DNA of 64,000 nt. Origin: Nocardia sp. CDC159 (GTDB taxonomy: Bacteria; Actinomycetota; Actinomycetes; Mycobacteriales; Mycobacteriaceae). A program made the position numbers and the translations under genes. Position 1 is the stretch's first letter; each line of letters opens with the position of its first letter. The notes below the pieces were generated by a model. That model did not search any database. It saw only the letters and a list, made by a program, of their open reading frames with translations, and was not told the origin of the DNA. The DNA is taken from assembly GCF_023740735.1 (NCBI RefSeq), contig NZ_JAMRXH010000011.1, forward strand, positions 124,001 to 188,000, written 5' to 3'. Positions 18,864 to 28,070 of the stretch are shown here, one piece after another.

Positions 18864-20332
18864 TGTCCGCACCGGCGCCGCCGTCCGCTGGGGCATTTCC
18901 CAGTCCACCCGGCGGGTTCGCACCCGCGCCACCGCCCTCGAACCGGCGCAACGTGGAACTGTTGCTGCTGGGTTCGGCGGTGATCATCACCACGGTCGCA
19001 CTGGTGCTGGTGGAGGCCAACCAGGATCCGGAAATCTCCTGGGATCTGGCCAAATTGGCGGTGACCTATCTGGCGCTGTTCGCGGTCGCGCATCTGGCGA
19101 TCCGGCGGTTCGCACCCTTCGCCGACCCGCTGCTGCTGCCGATCGTGGCGGTGCTCAACGGGCTCGGGCTGGTGCTGATCCACCGGCTGGACCTGGCCGA
19201 CGAGCAGTCCGCGATCTACAACTCCTGGCCGCTGCCCAGTGCCGACGCCAACGACCAGGTGCTGTGGACCGCGTTGGGCATCGCGCTGTTCATCGCGGTG
19301 CTCATCCTGCTGCGCGACTACCGCACCCTGGCCCGCTACAACTACACACTCGGCCTGCTGGGCCTGGTCGCACTGCTGGTGCCCGCCCTGCTGCCCGCCC
19401 GGTTCTCCGAGACCAACGGCGCCAAGATCTGGATCCGATTACCGGGATTCAGCGTGCAGCCGGGCGAATTCGCCAAGATCCTGCTGATCGTCTTCTTCGC
19501 GGCCGTGCTGGTGTCCAAGCGGGATCTGTTCACCGCGGCGGGGAAGCATGTCTTCGGGCTGGAGCTGCCGCGCGCCCGCGATCTCGGGCCGATCGTGGCG
19601 GTGTGGATCGTCTGCATCGGCGTGCTGGTGTTCGAGAAGGATCTGGGCACCTCGTTGCTGATCTTCGCGACCGTGCTGGCGCTGCTCTACATCGCGACCG
19701 AGCGGGTGGGCTGGCTGGTGGTCGGCGCGACGCTGCTGGCGATCGGATTCGTCTTCGCCTACAACGCCTTCGGCCATGTCCGGGTGCGCGTGTCGACCTG
19801 GCTGCACCCGTTCGCCGACTACAACAACACCGGCTATCAGATCTCGCAGTCGCTGTTCGGACTGGCGACCGGTGGGCTGGCGGGTACCGGACTCGGCAGC
19901 GGACGACCCTCCCAGGTGCCGTTCGCGAAGACCGATTTCATCATCGCCACCATCGGTGAGGAACTTGGCCTGATCGGGCTCACCGCGGTGTTGATCCTGT
20001 TCACCATGCTGGTGATGCGCGGGCTGCGCACCGCGCTGGCGGTGCGCGACAGCTTCGGCAAGTTGCTCGCGGCCGGTCTGTCGGTCACCCTGGCGATTCA
20101 GGTGTTCGTGGTCGTCGGCGGAGTTACCAAGCTGATTCCGCTGACGGGTCTGACCACTCCGTTCGTGTCCTATGGAGGCTCCTCACTGCTGGCCAACTAC
20201 GCACTGCTGGCGCTGCTCGTCAAGATCTCCGACGCCGCCCGCGCGCCCGCGCCGACCCGCAGACGGGAACCGGCGCCGATCGCGGATGCGCGGACGGAGT
20301 TGATCCGCGGCGTGAAGGGGGAAACGGCATGA
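18863..20332 (+). CDS. rodA: SEDS-family peptidoglycan polymerase RodA
   Basis: The 489-residue polytopic membrane protein has a Pro/Ala-rich cytoplasmic N-terminus and about 10-12 helices. SEDS signatures include FSVQPGEFAKILLIVFFAA, TSLLIFATVLALLYIATERVG and the C-terminal PFVSYGGSSLLANYALLALL. SEDS proteins polymerise lipid II and act with a class B penicillin-binding protein; here that partner is the adjacent pbpA, which overlaps by ATGA. It belongs to the elongation and polar-growth machinery controlled by PknA/PknB. Confidence 0.96.
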   Translation: MSAPAPPSAGAFPSPPGGFAPAPPPSNRRNVELLLLGSAVIITTVALVLVEANQDPEISWDLAKLAVTYLALFAVAHLAIRRFAPFADPLLLPIVAVLNGLGLVLIHRLDLADEQSAIYNSWPLPSADANDQVLWTALGIALFIAVLILLRDYRTLARYNYTLGLLGLVALLVPALLPARFSETNGAKIWIRLPGFSVQPGEFAKILLIVFFAAVLVSKRDLFTAAGKHVFGLELPRARDLGPIVAVWIVCIGVLVFEKDLGTSLLIFATVLALLYIATERVGWLVVGATLLAIGFVFAYNAFGHVRVRVSTWLHPFADYNNTGYQISQSLFGLATGGLAGTGLGSGRPSQVPFAKTDFIIATIGEELGLIGLTAVLILFTMLVMRGLRTALAVRDSFGKLLAAGLSVTLAIQVFVVVGGVTKLIPLTGLTTPFVSYGGSSLLANYALLALLVKISDAARAPAPTRRREPAPIADARTELIRGVKGETA

Positions 20333-21795
20333 ACACACCGCTACGCCGCGTCGCCATGGCCGTCATGTTCATGATCGTCGCGCTCCTGCTCAACGCCACC
20401 TACGTCCAAGTCATCAAGGCCGACAGCCTGCGCAACGATCCGCGCAATTCGCGCGTGCTGCTCGACGAGTACTCCCGCCAGCGCGGCCAGATCTCCGCGG
20501 GCGGCACGGTGCTGGCCAGTTCGGTCGCCACCGACGACCGCTACAAGTACCTGCGCACCTATCCGACCGATCCGGCGGCATACGCACCGGTGACCGGCTT
20601 CTACTCCATGCAGTACGGCAGCACCGGACTCGAGCGGGCCGAGGATTCGGTGCTCAACGGCTCCGACAGCCAGCTGTTCGGCCGCCGATTGATCGATCTG
20701 GTGTCGGGTCGCGATCCGCGCGGCGGCAATGTGGTCACCACGATCAACCCGATGATGCAGAAGGTCGCCTACGAGCAGCTCACCAGCAAGGGCTACACCG
20801 GCTCCGTGGTGGCCGTCGAGCCGAGCACCGGCCGCATCCTCACCATGGTCTCCACCCCGAGCTACGACCCGAACCGGCTGTCCGGCCACGACGGCGCCAA
20901 GGGCACCGAGGCGTGGGAGCAGCTCAGCTCCGACAAGACCCAGCCGATGCTCAATCGCGCGGTGTCGCAGACCTATCCGCCCGGCTCGACGTTCAAGGTC
21001 GTGGTGGCCGCGGCCGCACTGTCGCAGGGCATCAGGCCCGAGGACCAGTTCACCGCGGCCCCGAACATCACCCCGCCCGGCACCGCCACCCCGCTGGAGA
21101 ACTACAACGGCACCACCTGCGGCGGCGGCCCGACCGCATCCATGCTCGAGGCCTTCCGGCTGTCCTGCAACACCGCCTTCGCCGAGATCGGCATGAAGGT
21201 CGGCGCGGCCAAGCTCAAGGACTACGCGGCCGCCTTCGGCATCGGCACCCATTCGGGCATCCCGATTCCCGTGGCCGACAGCACGGTCGGAACGATTCCC
21301 GACACCGCGGCGCTGGCGCAGAGCAGCATCGGCCAGCGCGATGTGGCGCTGACCCCGCTCGACGACGCGATGATCGCCGCGACGGTCGCCAACAACGGCG
21401 TGCGCATGGAGCCGCATCTGGTGGATCAGCTGCAGGGCCCCGATCTGAGCGAACTGTCGCGCGCCAAGCCGGTCTCGGTCGGCCAGGCGGTCAGCAGGCA
21501 GGTGGCCTCGCAGCTGACGGCCATGATGATCGAATCGGAGAAGCACACCGTCGGGGGCAACGACTCCCGCCCCTATCAGATCGCCTCCAAGACCGGCACG
21601 GCCGAACACGGCAGCGATCCGCGCAACACCCCGCCGCACGCCTGGTACCTCGCCTTCGCCCCGGCGCAGGATCCGAAGATCGCGATCGCGGTCATCGTGG
21701 AGAACGGCGGCGATCGCGGCACCGCGGCCACCGGCGGCTCCGTCGCCGCACCCATCGCCCGTAAGGTGCTCGACGCCGGAATGCAGGGGGGCTGA
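20329..21795 (+). CDS. pbpA: Class B penicillin-binding protein PbpA
   Basis: The 488-residue transpeptidase has one N-terminal membrane helix (MAVMFMIVALLLNATYVQV), a dimerisation domain and a C-terminal penicillin-binding domain. The active-site motifs are S220-T-F-K223, S279-C-N281 and K421-T-G. It lacks a transglycosylase domain, as expected for class B enzymes working with a SEDS polymerase. It overlaps rodA by four bases and precedes pknA by 37 bases. Mycobacterial PbpA acts in cell division and septal synthesis and is phosphorylated by PknB. Confidence 0.97.
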   Translation: MNTPLRRVAMAVMFMIVALLLNATYVQVIKADSLRNDPRNSRVLLDEYSRQRGQISAGGTVLASSVATDDRYKYLRTYPTDPAAYAPVTGFYSMQYGSTGLERAEDSVLNGSDSQLFGRRLIDLVSGRDPRGGNVVTTINPMMQKVAYEQLTSKGYTGSVVAVEPSTGRILTMVSTPSYDPNRLSGHDGAKGTEAWEQLSSDKTQPMLNRAVSQTYPPGSTFKVVVAAAALSQGIRPEDQFTAAPNITPPGTATPLENYNGTTCGGGPTASMLEAFRLSCNTAFAEIGMKVGAAKLKDYAAAFGIGTHSGIPIPVADSTVGTIPDTAALAQSSIGQRDVALTPLDDAMIAATVANNGVRMEPHLVDQLQGPDLSELSRAKPVSVGQAVSRQVASQLTAMMIESEKHTVGGNDSRPYQIASKTGTAEHGSDPRNTPPHAWYLAFAPAQDPKIAIAVIVENGGDRGTAATGGSVAAPIARKVLDAGMQGG

Positions 21796-21832
21796 ACGTC
21801 ATGAACTCGCTGAAAACCCTACGGGGGCTGCA

Positions 21833-23329
21833 ATGCTGAACAACGGTGCGTTGATCGCGGACCGGTACCGACTGCAACGACTGATCGCCACCGGCGGCAT
21901 GGGCCAGGTGTGGGAGGCACTCGACACCCGGCTGGACCGGCGCGTCGCGGTGAAGGTGCTCAAGGCCGAATTCTCGGCCGATCCGACGTTCCGCCACCGC
22001 TTCCGCACCGAGGCGAAGACCACCGCGCAACTGAATCACCCCGGCATCGCGGGTATCTACGACTACGGCGAGACCATGGACCCGCAGGGCGGCGAGACCG
22101 CCTATCTGGTCATGGAATTGGTCCAGGGTGAACCGCTCAACGCGGTGCTCAACCGGCTCGGCCGGTTGTCGGTCGTACAGGGTCTGGACATGCTCGAGCA
22201 GACCGGTCGCGCGCTCGAGGTGGCGCACGCCGCGGGCGTGGTGCACCGGGACGTGAAGCCGGGCAACATCCTGGTGACGCCGACCGGTCAGGTGAAGATC
22301 ACCGACTTCGGCATCGCCAAGGCGGTCGACGCCTCCCCGGTCACCAAGACCGGCATGGTGATGGGCACGGCCCAGTACATCGCGCCCGAGCAGGCCACCG
22401 GCGAGGACGCCACCTCGGCCAGTGACGTGTACTCCCTGGGCGTGGTCGGTTACGAGGCGCTGGCCGGACATCGCCCGTTCTCCGGTGACGGCGCGCTGAC
22501 GGTCGCGATGAAGCATGTCCGCGAGGCGCCGCCGCCGATGCCCGCCGACCTGCCGCCGAATGTGCGTGAGCTCATCGAGATCACGATGACCAAGGATCCG
22601 ACCCGCCGGTACCGCAGCGGCGGCGAATTCGCCGACGCGGTGGCCGCAGTGCGCTCGGGCCGCCGTCCCCCGCCGCCGCGCGGGGGCGGGCCGCTCTCGT
22701 CCACCACCGGGGCCGCGCGGGTGCTGCCGCCCGCGGCCGGTCCGACCGCCGTGCTGCCGCGCGACGACTACTCCCGCTACGCCACCCCCAACCTCGGTGC
22801 GCCCCAGGCCCAGCCGACCGGCGCGACCTCGGTCATGCCCGGCGGTCCCCGCACCACACCGCCGCGCGGCGACGATTCGGGCGGCAACGTGCGCAAGGCC
22901 CTGGCCGGGCTCGGCGTGGGCGCGGTGGTGCTCGGCGGCCTGGCCGCGTGGGTCCTGTTGAGCGGTAAGCCGCCCGCCTCGACGCCGAATACCACTCCGG
23001 TGAACAAGCCACCGGCGATCGTCACCACGACCACCACGCCGCCGCCGACCACGACGACCACCGAGCCGCCGGTCACCACCCGCCCGCTGCCGCCGCCGAT
23101 CGTCACCACCACCCAACCCCCGACCACGACGACCACCCCGCCGCCGACCACGACGACGACCACCACAACGACCGAACCGCCGACGACCACGCCGAGCAAG
23201 ACTCGCCCGCCGACGACCACCAAGCCGCCGTTGCTCCCGACAATTCCCGGCATCGGCGGGGTGCACGGTAACTTCAACGACAACGACAGCCGCAGTACTC
23301 CGACCCCCGCCTCGCAAGGACTGCCATGA
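21833..23329 (+). CDS. pknA: Ser/Thr protein kinase PknA
   Basis: The 498-residue receptor-like kinase has an N-terminal Hanks kinase domain with ATP-binding Lys41 (VAVKVLK), catalytic Asp140 (VHRDVKPGNI), the DFG loop (ITDFGIAKAV) and the GTAQYIAPEQ activation segment. A single membrane helix (AGLGVGAVVLGGLAAWVLL) follows, then an outside region almost entirely of Thr and Pro repeats without a PASTA domain. PknA phosphorylates cell-division and cell-wall proteins and works with PknB, whose gene overlaps it by four bases. Confidence 0.97.
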   Translation: MLNNGALIADRYRLQRLIATGGMGQVWEALDTRLDRRVAVKVLKAEFSADPTFRHRFRTEAKTTAQLNHPGIAGIYDYGETMDPQGGETAYLVMELVQGEPLNAVLNRLGRLSVVQGLDMLEQTGRALEVAHAAGVVHRDVKPGNILVTPTGQVKITDFGIAKAVDASPVTKTGMVMGTAQYIAPEQATGEDATSASDVYSLGVVGYEALAGHRPFSGDGALTVAMKHVREAPPPMPADLPPNVRELIEITMTKDPTRRYRSGGEFADAVAAVRSGRRPPPPRGGGPLSSTTGAARVLPPAAGPTAVLPRDDYSRYATPNLGAPQAQPTGATSVMPGGPRTTPPRGDDSGGNVRKALAGLGVGAVVLGGLAAWVLLSGKPPASTPNTTPVNKPPAIVTTTTTPPPTTTTTEPPVTTRPLPPPIVTTTQPPTTTTTPPPTTTTTTTTTEPPTTTPSKTRPPTTTKPPLLPTIPGIGGVHGNFNDNDSRSTPTPASQGLP

Positions 23330-25236
23330 CGACCCCGAAGAATCTGTCTTCTCGCTACGAGCTGGGCGAGATCATCGGATTCGGCGGTATGTCCGAGGTC
23401 CACAGGGCTCGCGATCTTCGGCTGGGCCGGGATGTGGCGATCAAGGTGCTGCGGGCCGATCTGGCCCGCGACCCCACCTTCTATCTGCGCTTCAAGCGCG
23501 AGGCGCAGAACGCGGCCGCGCTGAATCATCCGGCGATCGTGGCGGTCTACGACACCGGCGAGGCGGAGGTCGACGGCGGCCCGCTGCCCTACATCGTGAT
23601 GGAATACGTCGACGGCGATACGCTGCGCGATATCGTGCGCGGCAAGGGTCCGCTGCCGCCGCGGCGCGCGATGGAGATCATCGCCGATGTCTGTGCCGCA
23701 CTGGATTTCAGCCACAAGAACGGCATCGTCCATCGGGACATGAAGCCCGCCAACATCATGATCAACCGCCAGGGTGCGGTGAAGGTGATGGACTTCGGCA
23801 TCGCCCGCGCGATCGCCGACAGCTCCAATCCGATGACCCAGACCGCCGCGGTGATCGGTACGGCCCAATACCTTTCGCCCGAGCAGGCCCGCGGCGAACA
23901 GGTCGACGCGCGCTCGGACGTCTATTCGGTCGGCTGCGTACTCTACGAAATCCTCACCGGCGAACCGCCGTTCACCGGCGACTCGCCGATCGCGGTGGCC
24001 TATCAGCATGTGCGCGAGGATCCACAGCTGCCCTCGCATGTGCATCCGGGCGTTCCGCGCGAACTGGATTCGGTCATCCTCGAGGCGATGAGCAAGAATC
24101 CGGCCAATCGGTACCAGACCGCGGCCGAGATGCGCGCCGATCTGATCCGGGTGCTGGGCGGCCAGAAACCGCAGGCGCCCATGGTCATGACCGAGGAGGA
24201 CCGCACCACCATCCTCGGCAGCATGGACGCGCCGCCGCGCGGTTACCGTACGGTCGAGCGCGGCGACGACACCGCCGAACAGGAGGCCACCGATCCGGGG
24301 GGATCGCGCCGCCCGGTGCTGCTGGGCATCGCCGCCGCGGCGGTGCTGGCCCTGGTGGCGAGTCTGTTCTGGGTGCTCGGTCCGGGCGCGGGCCCCGATC
24401 AGGTGAGCATTCCGGATCTGGCCGACAAACCGGCCGCCCAGGCCCAGGACGAGCTGCAGAAGGCGGGCTTTTCCGTCGCCATCCAGCAGAAGGCCGACAG
24501 CAAGGTGGCCGTCGGCAACGTGATCTCCTCCCAGCCGCTGGGCGGGTCGCGTGCCCCGAAGGGCAGCACGGTGACGCTGCAGGTGTCCACCGGACCGCAG
24601 CCGGTGGTGGTGCCGCCGCTGGCGCAACTCACCCAGCAGCAGGCCGAGCAGGCCCTGAAAACCGAGGGCCTGCTGCTGGATTCGCAGGTGCAGCAGAACT
24701 GGTCCAGCATCGAGGACAAGAACAAGGTCATCAGCCAGAATCCGGCGCCCGGATCGAAGATCGACGCGGGCAGCAAGGTCACCATCACCCTCGGCAAGGG
24801 GCCGGAGCAGGTGCGGGTGCCCGATGTGGTCGGTCAGCAGATCGATGTGGCGCAGCCGAATCTGGAGAAGTCGGCCGGATTCAAGGTCGTCATCCAGAAG
24901 GAGACCTCGTCGCGTCCGGTCGGCGAGGTGCTGGCCACCGATCCGCCCGGCGGCTCGGATGCCGATCGGGGCTCCACCGTCACCGTCCGCGTGGCCACCA
25001 GCGACCAGATCACCATGCCCGATCTGCGGGGTCTGACCGCGGCCCAGGCCGTGGACAAGCTGCGCGCCAGCGGCTGGACCGGCGGTCTCGCCCAGATCAA
25101 CCAGATCAGCCAGGCGACCTTCGATGCGGGCAGCGTCGGCAAGATCCTCAACCAGCAGCCCGCCCCTGGAACCCAGTTTCCCAAGAACGGCACGGTGACC
25201 GTCTCGGTCGGCGTGCTGCCGCTCGGCCCGCCGTGA
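23326..25236 (+). CDS. pknB: PASTA-domain Ser/Thr protein kinase PknB
   Basis: The 636-residue kinase has ATP-binding Lys40, catalytic Asp138 (VHRDMKPANIMI), the MDFGIARAI loop and the GTAQYLSPEQARGEQVDAR activation segment. A cytoplasmic juxtamembrane linker, a membrane helix (LLGIAAAAVLALVASLFWVL, about 327-346) and four extracellular PASTA domains follow, each beginning with a (V/I)P-type segment. PASTA domains sense peptidoglycan fragments or lipid II. It is the central regulator of growth in this operon, acting on FhaA, PstP and CwlM, whose genes are all in this window. Confidence 0.98.
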   Translation: MTTPKNLSSRYELGEIIGFGGMSEVHRARDLRLGRDVAIKVLRADLARDPTFYLRFKREAQNAAALNHPAIVAVYDTGEAEVDGGPLPYIVMEYVDGDTLRDIVRGKGPLPPRRAMEIIADVCAALDFSHKNGIVHRDMKPANIMINRQGAVKVMDFGIARAIADSSNPMTQTAAVIGTAQYLSPEQARGEQVDARSDVYSVGCVLYEILTGEPPFTGDSPIAVAYQHVREDPQLPSHVHPGVPRELDSVILEAMSKNPANRYQTAAEMRADLIRVLGGQKPQAPMVMTEEDRTTILGSMDAPPRGYRTVERGDDTAEQEATDPGGSRRPVLLGIAAAAVLALVASLFWVLGPGAGPDQVSIPDLADKPAAQAQDELQKAGFSVAIQQKADSKVAVGNVISSQPLGGSRAPKGSTVTLQVSTGPQPVVVPPLAQLTQQQAEQALKTEGLLLDSQVQQNWSSIEDKNKVISQNPAPGSKIDAGSKVTITLGKGPEQVRVPDVVGQQIDVAQPNLEKSAGFKVVIQKETSSRPVGEVLATDPPGGSDADRGSTVTVRVATSDQITMPDLRGLTAAQAVDKLRASGWTGGLAQINQISQATFDAGSVGKILNQQPAPGTQFPKNGTVTVSVGVLPLGPP

Positions 25237-25251
25237 TCGGGTAGCCGAAAG

Positions 25252-25722
25252 CTACAGCCGCAGATGGCGGTTCATCGACATGGCCTCCTCGGCCAGGTCG
25301 GACAGCTCGATCACCTCGACGCCGTGTTCGCGCAGCCGCTCCACGCCGACGCAGTTCTCGACGAAGGTGGCCGGTTCGCGCCAGGCGATGACGACGCGCG
25401 GGACCGCGGCCGCGAGGATGCGGTCGGTACAGGGACTGCGGTCGGGCGAGGCGCGGCGCGAGCAGGGCTCGAGCGTGCTGTACAGGGTGGCGCGGGCAAG
25501 CCGGGGGTCGTCGCCGAGTTTGTTCAGCGCCGATTCCTCGGCGTGCACCCGGTCGTCGGTTTCCCGCGAGAAGCCGTGCGCCAGTTCGACATTGTCGGCG
25601 CCGACGATCACCGCGCCCACCGAGAAGGCGGTGGAGCTGCGCGGGCACAACCGGGCCAGGCCGATGGCGTGATGCATCCAGAAGCGGTGGCCGCGCGGCG
25701 CTTGCGCGAAACGGCCGGTCAC
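25252..25722 (-). CDS. Riboflavin-type pyrimidine deaminase (RibD N-terminal-domain homologue)
   Basis: The 156-residue protein carries the zinc cytidine/deoxycytidylate deaminase motifs: H60-A-E62 (proton shuttle Glu) and the paired cysteines C87 in LEPC and C98 in RSPC. The spacing between them is of the RibD type. In standard RibD this domain deaminates the pyrimidine intermediate and is fused to a reductase; here the reductase is a separate gene directly upstream, overlapping by four bases. A full role in riboflavin synthesis is inferred; a related nucleoside deaminase is the alternative. Confidence 0.82.
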   Translation of the reverse strand: MTGRFAQAPRGHRFWMHHAIGLARLCPRSSTAFSVGAVIVGADNVELAHGFSRETDDRVHAEESALNKLGDDPRLARATLYSTLEPCSRRASPDRSPCTDRILAAAVPRVVIAWREPATFVENCVGVERLREHGVEVIELSDLAEEAMSMNRHLRL

Positions 25723-26438
25723 TGTGGGGTTTCCATTCCTCGCCGCCTCCCGTCCCCGGATATCTCCTCCGGTGCGGTCAGATAGCGCAGCAGGGCGATA
25801 TCGCCGATGCGCGTCACGTCGTCCAATGTCATTCTGCGCCCTGATCCGCCGGGGAAGGCGGCCGGATGCAGAAACCGCGGCGCGGCCGGATCGCCGACCA
25901 ACACCGGTGCGACGGCCATGAGCAGTTCGTCGGCCAGACCCGCGGAGAGGAATTCGGTGTGCACCAGGCCGCCGCCCTCCACCATCAGCCGCCGCACGCC
26001 GCGGGCGCCGAGGTCGTCGAGCAGGGGTGCGAAATCCAGTGCGGCGCCCAGGGACACCACCTCGGCCAGCCCGGCGAGCGGTTCGGCGAGTCGCTCGGCC
26101 CCGATGTCGGTGGTGTACACCAGCTTCGCACCGCCGGATCGCCAGAACCGCAGTGCCGGATCGAGTTCACCGGTCGCGGTGACGGTCACCTTGAGCGGAT
26201 ACTCCGGTTTTCCGGCCGCCACCCGTCGTTCCCGGCGCACCGCGCTGTTGACCAGCAGCCGGGGATTGTCGCGCCGCAGGGTCTCCGCCCCGACCAGGAT
26301 CGCGTCGGAGTCGGCGCGCACGGCGTCCACCCGATCGAAGTCGGCGGCATTGGACAGCAGCAGCCGCTCGGGCGAGGCGTCGTCGAGATATCCGTCGATG
26401 CTGACCGCCACCGACAGCACCACATACGGTCGGCTCAT
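25719..26438 (-). CDS. RibD C-terminal-type reductase
   Basis: The 239-residue protein matches the RibD C-terminal / HTP reductase fold. It has the start RPYVVLSVAVSIDGYLDD with the S-x-DG motif, DAVRADSDAILVGAETLRRDNPRL binding the substrate, and the glycine motif VRRLMVEGGGLVHTEFLSA for NADPH. Together with the overlapping deaminase gene it forms a split RibD pair, in the order reductase then deaminase. It lies between pknB and trpG. Ribosylamino-pyrimidine reduction is the likely activity. Confidence 0.85.
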   Translation of the reverse strand: MSRPYVVLSVAVSIDGYLDDASPERLLLSNAADFDRVDAVRADSDAILVGAETLRRDNPRLLVNSAVRRERRVAAGKPEYPLKVTVTATGELDPALRFWRSGGAKLVYTTDIGAERLAEPLAGLAEVVSLGAALDFAPLLDDLGARGVRRLMVEGGGLVHTEFLSAGLADELLMAVAPVLVGDPAAPRFLHPAAFPGGSGRRMTLDDVTRIGDIALLRYLTAPEEISGDGRRRGMETPQ

Positions 26439-26461
26439 GCCTCGATCACATCACGGCGACC

Positions 26462-27100
26462 TCAGACGAGCGCGGCAACCTCCGCCTCGAGCCGCCGGAC
26501 GAGTTCCTCGGCCGGACGCTCGCCGCACACCCCGAGCCAATTGGCGAGCATGCGGTGGCCGCCCTGGGTGAGTACGGATTCCGGGTGGAACTGCACACCG
26601 TGAATGGGCAGCTCCCGATGCCGCATGGCCATCACGATGCCGCTTTCGGTGCGCCCGATCACCTCGAGCTCGGCGGGCAGCGTCTCCTCGAGCACGGTCA
26701 ACGAGTGATAGCGGGTGGCGGTGAACGGATCCGGCAGCCCCGCGAGCACACCCGCTTCGGTGTGGAGGACGGAACTGGTCTTGCCGTGTAGCAGTTCCGG
26801 GGCGCGGGTCACGGTCGCGCCGAAGGCCGCGCCGATCGCCTGATGTCCCAGGCACACCCCGAGCAGCGGAACGCGCTGGCGGGCACAGGCGTGGACGAGA
26901 TCGATACTGGCCCCCGCGCGATCGGGGGTGCCGGGGCCGGGACTGATCAACAGGCCGTCGAATTCGGTGACGACCTGGCCCACCTCCGCGAGATTCGGAT
27001 CGTCGTTGCGCCACACGGTCGCCTCGACGCCCAGCTGGCCCAGATATTGCACCAGGTTGAACACGAAGCTGTCGTAGTTGTCGACGACCAGAACACGCAT
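26462..27100 (-). CDS. trpG: Anthranilate / aminodeoxychorismate synthase glutamine amidotransferase subunit
   Basis: The 212-residue class I glutamine amidotransferase has the N-terminal NYDSFVFNLVQYLG signature, the oxyanion motif SPGPGTPD, nucleophile Cys83 in GVCLGHQAIG and the His/Glu pair in IHGVQFHPESV. It supplies ammonia to a TrpE- or PabB-type partner not encoded here, and in related bacteria one protein can serve both tryptophan and folate synthesis. The same position next to pknB is occupied by trpG/pabA in mycobacteria. Confidence 0.94.
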   Translation of the reverse strand: MRVLVVDNYDSFVFNLVQYLGQLGVEATVWRNDDPNLAEVGQVVTEFDGLLISPGPGTPDRAGASIDLVHACARQRVPLLGVCLGHQAIGAAFGATVTRAPELLHGKTSSVLHTEAGVLAGLPDPFTATRYHSLTVLEETLPAELEVIGRTESGIVMAMRHRELPIHGVQFHPESVLTQGGHRMLANWLGVCGERPAEELVRRLEAEVAALV

Positions 27101-27260
27101 GGTTCGAGACTACGTTGCCGATCGACACGCCGTCGCGGGGAATACCGGGCGGCCCGGATGACAACGATCCGACCCCCATCCGTCTATGCAGCTGAGATAG
27201 CCTTTACCCAGACCGGCCCGCGCCCGCCGGCCCGACCTGTACGCCTAATCCGAGGACGTC

Positions 27261-27524
27261 ATGCCCAAGTCGAAGGTCCGCAAGAAGACCGATTACACGA
27301 TCAACCCGGCCAGCCGTACTCCCGTGAAGGTGAAGGGCGGCCCGTCGCCGGTCTGGTACGTCGCCATCATGCTCGGTTTCATGCTGGCCGGGCTGGTCTG
27401 GCTGCTGGTGTACTACCTGGGCGCCGACCACATTCAGTGGATGAGCGACCTCAACGCCTGGAACTTCCTCATCGGATTCGGCCTGATGGTCATCGGCCTC
27501 ATCATGACCATGCGGTGGCGCTGA
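27261..27524 (+). CDS. crgA: Cell division protein CrgA
   Basis: The 87-residue protein has a basic N-terminus beginning MPKSKVRKKTDY and two membrane helices (VWYVAIMLGFMLAGLVWLLV and NFLIGFGLMVIGLIMTM). This matches CrgA, a septum protein of actinobacteria that contacts FtsZ, FtsQ and penicillin-binding proteins. GAGGA lies a few bases before the ATG. It stands alone on the plus strand between trpG and a PH-domain gene, as in mycobacterial origin regions. The DUF881 gene found between crgA and trpG in M. tuberculosis is absent. Confidence 0.95.
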   Translation: MPKSKVRKKTDYTINPASRTPVKVKGGPSPVWYVAIMLGFMLAGLVWLLVYYLGADHIQWMSDLNAWNFLIGFGLMVIGLIMTMRWR

Positions 27525-27581
27525 GTCCCGCATCGGGACGTGATGACACGTGTGTCATTCATTCACACTTGTGGATGGTGC

Positions 27582-27590
27582 TGTGGACAA
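27582..27590 (-). promoter_or_regulatory. Perfect DnaA box outside oriC
   Basis: TGTGGACAA is the reverse complement of the actinobacterial DnaA box TTGTCCACA. It lies just before the PH-domain gene, about 22 kb from the dnaA-dnaN region, and is followed directly by CTCGAGGA, the palindrome that recurs in oriC. Confidence 0.6.
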
Positions 27591-27611
27591 CTCGAGGAGT
27601 GATTGGGGACT

Positions 27612-28067
27612 GTGACCGCAGCCGAACCCGGATCCCGGCTCGAATGGTCCACACCACCGGCCGCGCTGGCCGCGGCGGCGGTGGGCGGCCTTGCCCTGGC
27701 TGGAGCCGCTGTGCTCACCGGAGACGGGTCCAGCAGACTGCTGATCGGGCTCGCGGCCGCCCTGCTGCTGGGTCTGGCCGCGCTCGGCGTGCGCCAGCGC
27801 CCCCGGCTGACCATCGTGCCGGGCGCCGCACCGCGTCTGATCGTGCGCGGGCTGCTCGGCCCGGCCGAATATCCGCGCGAGAAGATCCTGCGGGCGCGGG
27901 TCGTGGGCTTCCGGCGGCTCGGCCGGCGCGTGCCGAATCTGGAGCTCGATGTCGAACACGACGGCGACGACCGGCTGCTCATCTTCGGCCGCTGGGATCT
28001 GGGCACGCATCCACAGGACGTGCTCGATGCCATGCGTGAGCACGGGCTGGCGCCGCGCGAGCGGTGA
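27612..28067 (+). CDS. PH-domain (bacterial type) membrane protein
   Basis: The 151-residue protein has two hydrophobic helices (about 17-65: LAAAAVGGLALAGAAVLTG and LLIGLAAALLLGLAALGV) and then a small beta-rich domain, RPRLTIVPGAAPRLIVRGLL to RLLIFGRWDLG, resembling the bacterial PH domain of the Rv0010c type. The position between crgA and the rhomboid/ppiA genes supports this. GAGGAG (27594-27599) precedes both a TTG at 27603 and the GTG at 27612; the GTG is preferred because the TTG is too close. Function is unknown. Confidence 0.75.
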   Translation: MTAAEPGSRLEWSTPPAALAAAAVGGLALAGAAVLTGDGSSRLLIGLAAALLLGLAALGVRQRPRLTIVPGAAPRLIVRGLLGPAEYPREKILRARVVGFRRLGRRVPNLELDVEHDGDDRLLIFGRWDLGTHPQDVLDAMREHGLAPRER

Positions 28068-28070
28068 AAG

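Noticed and set aside
25241..25255. Hairpin GTAGC-CGAAA-GCTAC as terminator of pknB and the RibD deaminase gene
   Set aside because: A five-base-pair stem overlapping a stop codon is too weak, and no T-tract follows.
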